A DNA stretch of 64,000 nt from Caenicola sp034331105 (GTDB lineage Bacteria; Synergistota; Synergistia; Synergistales; Synergistaceae), in NCBI GenBank assembly GCA_034331105.1, contig JAXQGB010000012.1, positions 356,522-420,521 of the forward strand, in the 5' to 3' direction. Below are positions 52,616 to 60,709 of the stretch, piece after piece (within the stretch, counting starts at the first letter, position 1; every line of letters begins with the position of its first letter). A program made the position numbers and the translations under genes. The notes under the pieces were generated by a model that worked only from the letters and a program-made list of their open reading frames with translations, was not told the origin of the DNA and made no database searches.

Positions 52616-53065
52616 TTAGAGCTTCACGTCAATAATAGCTGTGACTCCCACTCCCTGGACCCGTTTGAACTGCTTGAGGGGATTTTCGGAGTCGATCGGT
52701 ATCAGCGCCTGGGCCCTGATCCTGTTAAATTCGCCTTCCAGCTGACCAACAGCTTTTACCCTGTCAACTGCAGCCTTTGTAACTCCGCCTACCTGTGCCG
52801 CCCCGATCCTTGTCCCGTTTCCTATGGATACTATCGGCACCACTTTTGTGTACCCGTCAAACTTTACGCCCTTGTTGAAGGTCAGCGTGTTTATGAAGTC
52901 ATTCAGCTGAGGGCCTAAAGCTTTTACCAGAGCTCCACCGCCAAATATGAGAGCCCCTTCCTTCAGTATGTCTCCAATGCTCGCATAAGCGAGGGGGGCA
53001 GCCAAAAACATTGAGCAAACGATAAGTATCGCCGCAACGGTCTTTTTGATTTTCAAAAAAAGCAC
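52616..53065 (-). CDS. unrecognised exported 149-residue protein
   Basis: No family recognised. The signal peptide is clear: KIKKTVAAILIVCSMFLAAPLAYA-SIG (about residue 29). The mature part is small, glycine-rich, with no cysteines after the signal, and contains two beta-like segments (VVPIVSIGNGTRIGAAQVGG, GVGVTAIIDVKL). It could be a periplasmic or surface protein, perhaps related to the DUF of curli-like secretion (CsgG-like N-terminus), but this is a weak impression. Preceded by AAGGAAGGTGC. It is transcribed with glycerate kinase 24 nt downstream, which is an odd partner. Confidence 0.78.
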   Translation of the reverse strand: MLFLKIKKTVAAILIVCSMFLAAPLAYASIGDILKEGALIFGGGALVKALGPQLNDFINTLTFNKGVKFDGYTKVVPIVSIGNGTRIGAAQVGGVTKAAVDRVKAVGQLEGEFNRIRAQALIPIDSENPLKQFKRVQGVGVTAIIDVKL

Positions 53066-53352
53066 CTTCCTTTCATGATGGGCAAATGTTAAGCGTTTAG
53101 TGAGCTTTATGCATCAGCCTTTTAAAGGATTGATGCATCATAACAGGGAGCGATATGTCGGATCTCAGACATGAATGCCGCTGACTTTTCATCATGAGTC
53201 AGGATGTGAGTAATATCCGGAGACTTGATCCATTCTTTGTTAAAACCGTGTGTTGTCTCCCCTGGAAGACCCATAAGTGACTCATATAGTGGAGTTTCAG
53301 CATTTAAAGAAGTATCGGGTTTCTGTCTTTTTAATGGTGATCACTTACTTCT
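53066..53352. other. intergenic region upstream of the exported protein-glycerate kinase pair
   Basis: About 290 bases without a gene that I can support on either strand. It contains a palindromic motif set at 53109-53140 but no terminator for the upstream regulator gene that I can see. Reads of both strands give only short frames without ribosome sites. Confidence 0.55.
53109..53140. promoter_or_regulatory. repeated TGATGCAT palindromes, candidate operator
   Basis: ATGCATCA at 53109-53116 and the full palindrome TGATGCATCA at 53131-53140, separated by a near-palindrome CCTTTTAAAGG (53118-53128). It lies 44-75 nt upstream of the exported-protein start. The FCD-type regulator encoded just upstream is the obvious candidate to bind it. 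Confidence 0.4.
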
Positions 53353-54081
53353 TTATTTTCCATATAAGGCCGAAAAGTTTCCGGCACTTTCGATCACATC
53401 GTTAAGGTGTGCCTCCATAAGTTCAGCGGCCTGTCTTGGATCTCTATCCTTAATGGCTGTCAGGATATTTTCGTGAGGCACATTGAGTGGGGCATCGCAC
53501 ATCCTGAATGTCTCTATGAAGAAATTCTGCCACTCGACCGAAAGCCCGATAAACTCATACATAATTTTTAGCAGGGGGACCCTGGCTATCTTTATGATCT
53601 CCCGATGGAATTCAGTCGATATGTCAGCGTAATAGCTTTTCCTCTCCATCTCCCTGTATTGCTGCTCAATGATCTTTTCCAGCTTCATAATATCCCCGGT
53701 GGTGGCTTTCAGGGCTGCATGCATTGCTGCCTCACGTTCGATAGCCTTTCTGACAGTAAGTATATCCGTGACCGAATGTCCTTTTAAGTTCCCGGAGTTT
53801 TTCAGAAGACTATCCAGGGTCTCCGCAGTCTGCCTGGCATTCCTCAATGCCGAGAGTTTTTTTGTTCCCTCTTTGGTTGTGGCGTGGCCCTGAAAACCAA
53901 CTTTTGTCAGTAAGCCTCCCTCCCTTAGGGATCTTAATATTCTTCCTGCCCCTGCCTCGCTGATGCTTACTCCCTTTTTCTTCAGGATCACGGAGACGGA
54001 ACCGGCTCCAACAGGAATATTTGATACCTCAGCAATTTCAAGGACCATCATGTTGATCAGATCCTCATCGTTTGAACGCAC
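53353..54081 (-). CDS. FCD-domain regulator with NrpR/RNase R-type winged helix
   Basis: 242 residues, GTG start 7 nt after GGAGGTG. The C-terminal half (about 90-230) is a normal helical FCD effector domain (RKAIEREAAMHAAL, EFHREIIKIARVP, PHENILTAIKDRDP). The N-terminal DNA-binding part is not the usual GntR one: SNIPVGAGSVSVILKKKG followed by GRILRSLREGGLLTKVG matches the ribonuclease R/NrpR-like winged helix (HTH_12). This combination is uncommon. It probably controls the exported-protein/glycerate kinase pair downstream. An inverted repeat lies 43 nt upstream of its start. Confidence 0.82.
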   Translation of the reverse strand: MRSNDEDLINMMVLEIAEVSNIPVGAGSVSVILKKKGVSISEAGAGRILRSLREGGLLTKVGFQGHATTKEGTKKLSALRNARQTAETLDSLLKNSGNLKGHSVTDILTVRKAIEREAAMHAALKATTGDIMKLEKIIEQQYREMERKSYYADISTEFHREIIKIARVPLLKIMYEFIGLSVEWQNFFIETFRMCDAPLNVPHENILTAIKDRDPRQAAELMEAHLNDVIESAGNFSALYGK

Positions 54082-54123
54082 TTTAAGGCACCTCCGAATT
54101 TATAGGTCGTAATTTTGTTGTCG

Positions 54124-54148
54124 AGCTGCTCATCAACCCTGAGCAGCT
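54124..54148. promoter_or_regulatory. 9-bp inverted repeat upstream of the FCD regulator
   Basis: AGCTGCTCA (54124-54132), 7 bases, TGAGCAGCT (54140-54148), perfect. No T-run follows, so it is more likely an operator or leader hairpin than a terminator. Autoregulation is inferred. Confidence 0.45.
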
Positions 54149-54247
54149 ACTTGATGGATTATATTAAAATTTCAGGGGTAATGCAATCTTAGCTGAGAAC
54201 GATCCTCGTTTTTTTGCATTGTACATTTCGAAATTCTTATTAAGATA

Positions 54248-54280
54248 AAGGGAAGGAGATGCCCTCGCATTCCTTCCCTT
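54248..54280. terminator. intrinsic terminator after rubrerythrin
   Basis: AAGGGAAGGA (54248-54257), 13-base loop, TCCTTCCCTT (54271-54280), with T-runs on the plus side and a weaker TTTATCTT on the minus side where rubrerythrin ends. Confidence 0.75.
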
Positions 54281-54325
54281 TTTTTGCTTATATTTTCTAA
54301 AAGAGACTGTCTGTCTTTTTCCAAA

Positions 54326-54859
54326 CTACCAGTTTTTGGCCTGTATCTCAAAATGTGCCTGCGGATGATCGCAGACAGGGCATTTTTGGGGAGCTTCTTT
54401 GCATTCGAATATCGCTCCGCAGTTGCGGCACTTCCAGAAGACTTTACCGTCCTTCAGGAATACGTGCCCTTCTTCAATGTTCTTCGCAAAATCCTTATAA
54501 CGTTTTTCATGTTCTGCTTCGACTTTTGCTATATTCCTGAACATCTCGGCAAGCTCTTTGAAGCCCTCTTCTTCCGCTTCTTTTGCCATCCTGGGATACA
54601 TGTCGTTCCACTCGTAATTTTCACCTTCAGCTGCCGCTTTGAGGTTATCTGCGGTCGATCCTATTCCTGAAAGTGCCTTGAAGTGGAGCTTAGCGTGTTC
54701 TTTCTCGTTATCGGCAGTTTCCAGGAATATCGCGGATATCTGCTCATATCCTTCCTTTTTGGCAACTGATGCAAAATAGGTGTATTTGTTGCGTGCCATC
54801 GACTCTCCTGCAAAAGCTTCCCATAGGTTTTTTTCCGTTTTGCTTCCCCTAAGTTTCAT
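54326..54859 (-). CDS. rubrerythrin
   Basis: 177-residue peroxidase typical of anaerobes. Ferritin-like diiron domain (about 1-135, with repeated ExxH pattern: EAFAGESMARNKY, ETADNEKEHAKLHF, EVEAEHEKRY) and a C-terminal rubredoxin domain (CRNCG near residue 144, CPVCDHP near 160) that passes electrons from NADH-rubredoxin reductase. It removes H2O2 and protects oxygen-labile enzymes such as the glycyl-radical and ferredoxin-dependent enzymes here. Ribosome site GGAGG. Single gene with its own terminator. Confidence 0.96.
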   Translation of the reverse strand: MKLRGSKTEKNLWEAFAGESMARNKYTYFASVAKKEGYEQISAIFLETADNEKEHAKLHFKALSGIGSTADNLKAAAEGENYEWNDMYPRMAKEAEEEGFKELAEMFRNIAKVEAEHEKRYKDFAKNIEEGHVFLKDGKVFWKCRNCGAIFECKEAPQKCPVCDHPQAHFEIQAKNW

Positions 54860-55097
54860 TTATGACGCCTCCATGCCTTATAATTTTTATTGCCATAGAT
54901 ATTTTATAACTATTATATTTAATGTCAAAATATGTAAGCTCTTTTGCCGCAGAGTCTCTTGAAGGGCGAAAGTTATGAATGTATACTCTTAAAACCGTTC
55001 AAAAAATTATCCAATTTAAAAACAAAAACGCAGTACTTTTTTCGAAAACTGTTGGTTTTTTTGTTTTATTTTCAGTATAAGCCAAGGAGGGAACAAT

Positions 55098-56825
55098 ATG
55101 GACAAGATCCATTCGCCTCAGTCGGAGGTGACGATTTCTTTTTGCGCTGCGGCAGGGTTGGGCCTTCAGACAGCTGAAGACCTTGCGAGGCAGATGCTCT
55201 CAAAAGCCGGATATTACGTATTCTCTACCAGAGAGTATATGTCGAGAGTAAGAGGAGGCAACAATTCTACACAGATCAGAGTTTCCACCAAACAGGTAAG
55301 GGCTTATGTAGACCGTATTGACTGGCTTTTTGCACTTTCTCCGGAGTTAAGGTCAAACATAACAGAAAAAATTACTGAGAATACAAAAATACTTGGTGAC
55401 GCCTCCGCAATGGAAGATGAGATATCTTCACTTGGAAAAAAAATGATAGATCTTGACCTTGCAAAAAGGGCTGCCGATCTTGGAAGCCCAAAATTTTCCT
55501 CGATGATCGTTGCCGGGTTCATAGCAGGTATCTTCATGCTGGAAGAGAATGCCGGAGATGAACTGATCGAAAAGCGTTTCTCAGATGCTGCTCTGGCGGA
55601 CAAAAACAAAATAGCATTCAGGACCGGACATAAGCTGGGAAAAGACTGCGTAGAAGGCAAGTCAGTCCTGCCGGCACCGGACAAACCGGCCGAAGATGAA
55701 ATATTTCTCGACGGAAACAGCTCTGTCGCCCTTGGTGCCGCTTCTGCCGGCTGTAACTATATAACTGCCTATCCGATGTCTCCGGGTACCGGTGTCTTTT
55801 CATATTTTGCGAAAAACGCAAAACTGCTGGGCAGCGTGGTCGAGCAGGTCGAAGATGAGATATCCGCAATAAATATGGTCGTAGGAGCTGCGTATGCGGG
55901 AGCTAGGTCAATGACCACAACTTCAGGCGGCGGATTTGTGCTTATGTGCGAGGGGATCAGTCTGGCCGGAATAACCGAGACGCCGGTAGTGATCCACCTT
56001 GCCCAGAGACCGGGGCCTGCCACGGGACTTGCTACCAGGACGGAGCAGGCTGACCTCGAACTTGCCCTTTATGCCGGACACGGAGAATTCCCGCGCGCGC
56101 TTTATGCTCCGGTCAATGTTGAAAGTGCCTTCAGGCTTGCAGGCATGGCCTTCCATACTGCTCACAAATACCAGGTGCAGTCGATAATACTCACGGATCA
56201 ATATTTTCTTGACAGCGGGTATGACATCAAAAGGCCTGACCCTTCATCCGTGCCTGCCCCCGTACATCCCATCAGGACAGAGAAAGACTATAAAAGGTAC
56301 GCTTTCCCGACGAAGGGTGAATATGTCTCCCCCTTCGGGGTTCCGGGATACGGAGAAGGATTTGTTTCCTTCGACAGCCATGAGCATACCGAAGATGCCC
56401 ATATAACAGAGGACAGGTCTCTCAGGAAAGCAATGGTGGAAAAGAGACTGAAAAAACTTGAAGCATTGACCGAAGAAGCTATTCCGCCAATCGTTATAGG
56501 TCCCGAAAAGTATGACACCGCGGTCATCTGCTGGGGATCTGTATTCGAGCCTCTGAAAGAAGCCATGGAGATGCTTGGCTGCAAAAACGCGGCGCTTATA
56601 GCTTGTGAGCAGGTCTATCCGCTTTCGGAGGAATTCCGGAAGATCATTTCATCGCCCTGCAGGAAGATATTTGTTGAGGGAAACGCCACAGGACAGTTCT
56701 CAAGGGTGGTGCGCTCCCTTACGGGAACAGGCGCGGATGAAACGATACTTAAATACAACGGTTTCCAGTTCACCGTTGAAGAGCTGGCCGAGGAACTTGA
56801 CAAGCTCCTGAGCGTAAGATCATAG
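55098..56825 (+). CDS. korA: 2-oxoacid:ferredoxin oxidoreductase, fused gamma-alpha subunit
   Basis: 575 residues. The gamma domain comes first (about 10-190: CAAAGLGLQTAEDLARQML, TREYMSRVRGGNNSTQIRV), then the alpha domain (about 205-570: GNSSVALGAASAGCNYITAYPMSPGTGV, MTTTSGGGFVLMCEG). This is the two-subunit class of oxoacid oxidoreductase used for 2-oxoglutarate or branched-chain 2-oxo acids. It forms acyl-CoA, CO2 and reduced ferredoxin. Ribosome site AAGGAGGG 6 nt before the ATG. The beta gene follows after 19 nt. Confidence 0.93.
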   Translation: MDKIHSPQSEVTISFCAAAGLGLQTAEDLARQMLSKAGYYVFSTREYMSRVRGGNNSTQIRVSTKQVRAYVDRIDWLFALSPELRSNITEKITENTKILGDASAMEDEISSLGKKMIDLDLAKRAADLGSPKFSSMIVAGFIAGIFMLEENAGDELIEKRFSDAALADKNKIAFRTGHKLGKDCVEGKSVLPAPDKPAEDEIFLDGNSSVALGAASAGCNYITAYPMSPGTGVFSYFAKNAKLLGSVVEQVEDEISAINMVVGAAYAGARSMTTTSGGGFVLMCEGISLAGITETPVVIHLAQRPGPATGLATRTEQADLELALYAGHGEFPRALYAPVNVESAFRLAGMAFHTAHKYQVQSIILTDQYFLDSGYDIKRPDPSSVPAPVHPIRTEKDYKRYAFPTKGEYVSPFGVPGYGEGFVSFDSHEHTEDAHITEDRSLRKAMVEKRLKKLEALTEEAIPPIVIGPEKYDTAVICWGSVFEPLKEAMEMLGCKNAALIACEQVYPLSEEFRKIISSPCRKIFVEGNATGQFSRVVRSLTGTGADETILKYNGFQFTVEELAEELDKLLSVRS

Positions 56826-56844
56826 GGAAAGGGGACTGCTGACA

Positions 56845-57696
56845 ATGATCAAGACAGCATTCGATTACACAGGCGAGATATCCTGGTGCCCGGGATGCGG
56901 GGATTATAAGATTCTTGAGTCCCTGAAGATGGCGCTCAGCGAGCTGGGGCTGGACCCCGCAGAGGTAGTGATAGCGTCCGGCATAGGGCAGGCTGCCAAG
57001 ATGCCTCATTATTTGAAATGCCACTGCGTCAACGGTCTCCACGGCAGGTCTCTCCCCCTTGCTGCGGGCATAAAGGCCTCTAACAGGAGCCTTACTGTTA
57101 TAGCTGTTGGCGGGGACGGCGACATGTATGGAGAGGGCGGGAACCACTTCATGCATGCCATAAGGAGAAACCCTGACATCACCAATATCGTGTGCAACAA
57201 CATGATATACGGGCTTACAAAGGGACAGGGATCGCCGACGACCGCGATAGGAATGAAGACCTCGACCCAGCCCTTCGGGGTTACTAGCAAGCCGCTGAAT
57301 CCGTTGCTTCTCGCTCTCTCGTGCGGGGCGACATTCGTGGCCCGTGCTTCGGCCGCTGATGCAGAGAAGACAAAGGATATCATTGTAAAGGCGATACAGC
57401 ACAAGGGCTATGCTCTGGTAGACATATTCCAGCCATGTGTCTCGTTCAACAAGGTCAACACCTGGCAGTGGCTCTCTAAGAGTACAAAGTGGCTTGACGA
57501 AGAGAGGGATGCGTCAGACAAGCTTGAGGCGATGAGACTTTCAATGGAAACAGACCCATATCCGCTGGGCATTATTTACAGGAGCGAAACCGAAAAGACC
57601 TTCGAAGAAAATCAGGCTCCCTATGAAGCAGGGGACGATACTCCGTTATACGCGAGGACGCCTGCCCTCGAAAACATAAGGAAGCTTCTTTCCTGA
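56845..57696 (+). CDS. korB: 2-oxoacid:ferredoxin oxidoreductase beta subunit
   Basis: 283 residues, carries thiamine pyrophosphate and one [4Fe-4S] cluster. WCPGCGDYKILESL supplies the first cysteines, and the TPP motif is GGDGDMYGEGGNHF with NNMIYGLTKGQGSPTT after it. KCHCVNGLHGRSLPLAAG matches the usual lid region. Together with korA it completes a two-subunit enzyme. Exact 2-oxo acid is not readable; with ilvE in the same region, branched-chain acids are credible. A terminator follows 28 nt after the stop. Confidence 0.95.
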   Translation: MIKTAFDYTGEISWCPGCGDYKILESLKMALSELGLDPAEVVIASGIGQAAKMPHYLKCHCVNGLHGRSLPLAAGIKASNRSLTVIAVGGDGDMYGEGGNHFMHAIRRNPDITNIVCNNMIYGLTKGQGSPTTAIGMKTSTQPFGVTSKPLNPLLLALSCGATFVARASAADAEKTKDIIVKAIQHKGYALVDIFQPCVSFNKVNTWQWLSKSTKWLDEERDASDKLEAMRLSMETDPYPLGIIYRSETEKTFEENQAPYEAGDDTPLYARTPALENIRKLLS

Positions 57697-57724
57697 TCTC
57701 AGGCGTTAAGGCAGTAAATGAACA

Positions 57725-57747
57725 GGCCGGGCATCATCAGCCCGGCC
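57725..57747. terminator. intrinsic terminator, 8-bp GC stem
   Basis: GGCCGGGC (57725-57732), loop ATCATCA, GCCCGGCC (57740-57747), then TGTCTTTTAT on the plus strand; it separates korB from convergent pdxT. Confidence 0.85.
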
Positions 57748-57764
57748 CTGTCTTTTATATAATT

Positions 57765-58340
57765 CTAAGAAATCATTGAAAGGAAGTAGGAATGGACTGT
57801 AAGATCCTCGGTGATCTCAGGATGGAAAGATGTTACTAGCATGTTTTCCTCCCTTGCCGCCGTTATTGCCCCATTCTCAGACGAAAGTACCACAACATCC
57901 TTTCCCACTGATGAAATGTAGGGGGCCCTGATGAAATACATCGGGATCTTCCCCATGCCCCCAAAATCGCCCGTTGTCATGAAACTCCCCAACTGCCTTC
58001 CGTAGGCATTCCGTTTTACGGTGATGTCCATTACCGCAAAATGCTTTCTCTCTTCATTTTCTATCCTTTTAGCCAGGAGTACCATCCCGGCGCATGTACC
58101 ATAAACAGGAAGCCCTGCCTTTATCATTGGCAGGATCATATCGAAAAGCCCCGATTCCCGAAGTAGTTTTCCCTGAGCGGTGCTCTCGCCTCCGGGAAAG
58201 ATCAGCCCGTCGATATTTTGGGAAAGATCTGAGACAGACCGTATCTCCTTAACGGATGCACCAAGTTTATCAAGTGCTGAACAGTGCTCCTCAAAAGCTC
58301 CCTGGACAGCCACGACCCCTACCGTGAAGACTCTGTCCAT
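57765..58340 (-). CDS. pdxT: pyridoxal 5'-phosphate synthase glutaminase subunit
   Basis: 191 residues, class-I glutaminase that releases ammonia for PdxS. Catalytic Cys in YGTCAGMVLLA (near residue 82), His in SFHPEIT near residue 173, and GGESTAQGKLL near residue 50. Complete and of normal length. It ends 18 nt from the terminator and starts 2 nt after the pdxS stop, so the pair is one transcript. It makes vitamin B6, needed for the many PLP enzymes of this window. Confidence 0.97.
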   Translation of the reverse strand: MDRVFTVGVVAVQGAFEEHCSALDKLGASVKEIRSVSDLSQNIDGLIFPGGESTAQGKLLRESGLFDMILPMIKAGLPVYGTCAGMVLLAKRIENEERKHFAVMDITVKRNAYGRQLGSFMTTGDFGGMGKIPMYFIRAPYISSVGKDVVVLSSENGAITAAREENMLVTSFHPEITEDLTVHSYFLSMIS

Positions 58341-58342
58341 TC

Positions 58343-59221
58343 TTATTTTCCGCGTTCCGCCATCAGTACGGAGATCTCGCTTTCGTTGATGCCGACCATC
58401 GCCTCGCCAAGATCCTCTGAGACCTCTGCAAGGATTTTAGGGTCCATGTAGTTTGTGACTGCCTTGACTATAGCAGCTGCGCGCCTTTTCGGATCACCTG
58501 ATTTGAATATCCCGCTGCCGACAAACACACCCTCAGCGCCAAGCTGCATCATAAGCGATGCATCCGCAGGAGTCGCTACACCACCCGCCGCGAAGTTGAC
58601 AACAGGGAGCCTGCCCTCCTCATGTACTGATAGGAGGAGTTCATAGGGGACCTGCAGTTCTTTGGCGGCCTCAAATATCTCATCTTTCCTCATTGACCGG
58701 ACTCTTGATATCTCTGCATTCATAGCTCTCAGATGGCGTACTGCCTGGATAACATCACCGGTGCCGGGTTCGCCCTTGGTCCTAATCATGGTCGCTCCCT
58801 CGGCAACGCGGCGCAGAGCCTCTCCCAGGTTTCTGGCTCCGCAGACGAACGGAACTTTGAACATCGTCTTGTCGATGTGGTAAATATCATCTGCAGGGCT
58901 GAGGACCTCGCTCTCGTCAATGTAGTCGATCTCGATCGCTTCAAGGATCTGGGCTTCAACGAAGTGGCCTATGCGGCACTTGGCCATGACAGGTATCGAT
59001 ACGGCGGCCTGGATATTCTTTATCATCTTGGGGTCGCTCATCCTCGATATTCCGCCCGCCTGTCTGATATCGGCAGGTATCCTTTCAAGGGCCATAACAG
59101 CGCAGGCGCCGGCATCCTCTGCTATGCGCGCCTGATCTGGCGTTGTCACGTCCATTATCACTCCGCCTTTGAGCATTTTTGCGAGATCTCTATTAAGTTT
59201 CACCTGTTCGCTGATGATCAT
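58343..59221 (-). CDS. pdxS: pyridoxal 5'-phosphate synthase subunit PdxS
   Basis: 292 residues, TIM barrel that joins ribose-5-P, glyceraldehyde-3-P and ammonia. The Schiff-base lysine is in VMAKCRIGHFVEAQ, with the second lysine region in ATMIRTKGEPGTGD. The whole sequence is close to the consensus (VKLNRDLAKMLKGGVIMDVTTPDQARIAED in part). The ATG is 10 nt after AGGAGG; two upstream start codons leave too little space. Divergent from pdxR, with a shared intergenic operator candidate. Confidence 0.98.
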   Translation of the reverse strand: MIISEQVKLNRDLAKMLKGGVIMDVTTPDQARIAEDAGACAVMALERIPADIRQAGGISRMSDPKMIKNIQAAVSIPVMAKCRIGHFVEAQILEAIEIDYIDESEVLSPADDIYHIDKTMFKVPFVCGARNLGEALRRVAEGATMIRTKGEPGTGDVIQAVRHLRAMNAEISRVRSMRKDEIFEAAKELQVPYELLLSVHEEGRLPVVNFAAGGVATPADASLMMQLGAEGVFVGSGIFKSGDPKRRAAAIVKAVTNYMDPKILAEVSEDLGEAMVGINESEISVLMAERGK

Positions 59222-59271
59222 TATGATCATTCCTCCTTGTAGTTTATTAAAAAGCGTATTATATTTATAAA

Positions 59272-59298
59272 TGTCAATTGTCATTTCCACAATGGACA
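59272..59298. promoter_or_regulatory. inverted repeat in the pdxS-pdxR intergenic region
   Basis: TGTCAATTG (59272-59280) and CAATGGACA (59290-59298), one mismatch, in the 117-base divergent promoter region. It is a candidate PdxR site controlling pdxST and pdxR together. Inferred from position and symmetry. Confidence 0.45.
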
Positions 59299-59338
59299 GA
59301 TTTTAGCATTTTGAACATGACAGATAGGAGTGCATACA

Positions 59339-60709
59339 GTGATATATGATTTCATCGTAGTTGACCCTGATTCTGAAGCGCCCCTATGGATGCAGATCTA
59401 TCAGGGAATTGCGGAAGCGCTTGAGAGGCAGATGATGGGGCCTTCAGACAGGCTTCCTTCGATCCGCGACTTGTCTAAAGGTCTGGGAATAAGCCGTTCC
59501 CCTGTGGAAAACGCATATGTTCACCTCCAGCTGGATGGTTTCATAGAAAGCAGGCCTAAAAGCGGATATTTCGTACTAAAAAGGCCAAAAGAGTCAAAAG
59601 ATGGTCCGCCCCTTAAGCCGGATGGACTTAATTATTCAGTTCTTTACGACCTGACCAGCACCGGAATAGATTCAAAGACAGCTGACATACCGGTTTGGAG
59701 AAAACACCTGCGTGCTGCCCTGAACATGCAGGACAAGATAATCTCCGGAGGAGACCCCCAGGGTGAGGTCGAGCTGAGGGATGCCCTGGTCAGATATTGC
59801 TTTGAGGCACGCAAAGTAAAGGCATCCGCAGACCGTATCGTCATATCTTCAGGAACGCAGCAGCTGCTTACAGAACTGTGCAGGATGATGGGAAAGGTCG
59901 GGACTGTGTCTATAGAGCGCCCGGGATATGCTCAGGGGGAGCGTATTTTTCGTGATTTTGGCTGGAAGGTCGAGTACATTGGCAATGCAGGTGAATTGCC
60001 CGGCAAAGAACTAAGTGGACAAAAGTACGGTCTCTTTGCGGACATTACATCCAACAGGCCGCAGATGTCCCTCTCAAAAATATCAAAAAGACGAAAGGGA
60101 CTGATCGATTGGGCTGAGGAGAATGATTCATACATACTTGAGGATGACTATAACGGCGAGCTTCGTTATCTTTCACGGTCAGTTCCTTCACTTCAGGGTG
60201 CCTGCCCTGAGAGAGTCATATACATAGGCAGCTTCTCCAGGCTTCTTCTTCCTTCCGTTCGAATTGCCTACATGGTCATTCCCCATCACCTGGCGGAGAC
60301 TGCCAGGATAAAAAGCTCGCTTTATGACCAGACATCCAGCAAGATAGAGCAGCTTGCCCTAGCCGAGTACATCAGGGACGGTCATCTGGAACGCCATATC
60401 AGGAGAAGCAGAAAGACATATCAGGTAAAAAGTAAGGAGATGCTGAGGGCACTTCAGGAGATTTTTAAGGATAAGGCTGAGTGCAGGCTTCTGGAAACGT
60501 CACTCTGCGCAGCTGTTACGATCAAAACGGATGCAGACGAAGGGGCCCTTTTCGGATCAGCCTTATCAGAAGGGATAATGATAGATCAGCTCTTTTGTTC
60601 GTCCGAAGGGCGCTACACGGTTAATCTCTCTTTTGCCGGGATACCTCTGGAAAAGATCAGACCGGCGATCAAGGCACTCGGCTCAGCCTGGCATCAATTT
60701 ATCAGGTGA
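59339..60709 (+). CDS. pdxR: MocR-type regulator of pyridoxine genes
   Basis: 456 residues. N-terminal GntR winged helix (about 10-75: PSDRLPSIRDLSKGLGISRSPVENAYVHL) joined to an aminotransferase class I/II-like domain (about 95-450) that binds PLP; YILEDDYNGELRY and SRLLLPSVRIAY carry the usual PLP contacts. The GTG start is 8 nt after AGGAG. Divergent next to pdxST, so by position and family it is PdxR, which activates pdxST when PLP is low. The lysine expected between the two halves is in the SFSRLLLPSVR region, where an R and no K is seen, so Schiff-base formation needs a check. Confidence 0.88.
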   Translation: MIYDFIVVDPDSEAPLWMQIYQGIAEALERQMMGPSDRLPSIRDLSKGLGISRSPVENAYVHLQLDGFIESRPKSGYFVLKRPKESKDGPPLKPDGLNYSVLYDLTSTGIDSKTADIPVWRKHLRAALNMQDKIISGGDPQGEVELRDALVRYCFEARKVKASADRIVISSGTQQLLTELCRMMGKVGTVSIERPGYAQGERIFRDFGWKVEYIGNAGELPGKELSGQKYGLFADITSNRPQMSLSKISKRRKGLIDWAEENDSYILEDDYNGELRYLSRSVPSLQGACPERVIYIGSFSRLLLPSVRIAYMVIPHHLAETARIKSSLYDQTSSKIEQLALAEYIRDGHLERHIRRSRKTYQVKSKEMLRALQEIFKDKAECRLLETSLCAAVTIKTDADEGALFGSALSEGIMIDQLFCSSEGRYTVNLSFAGIPLEKIRPAIKALGSAWHQFIR

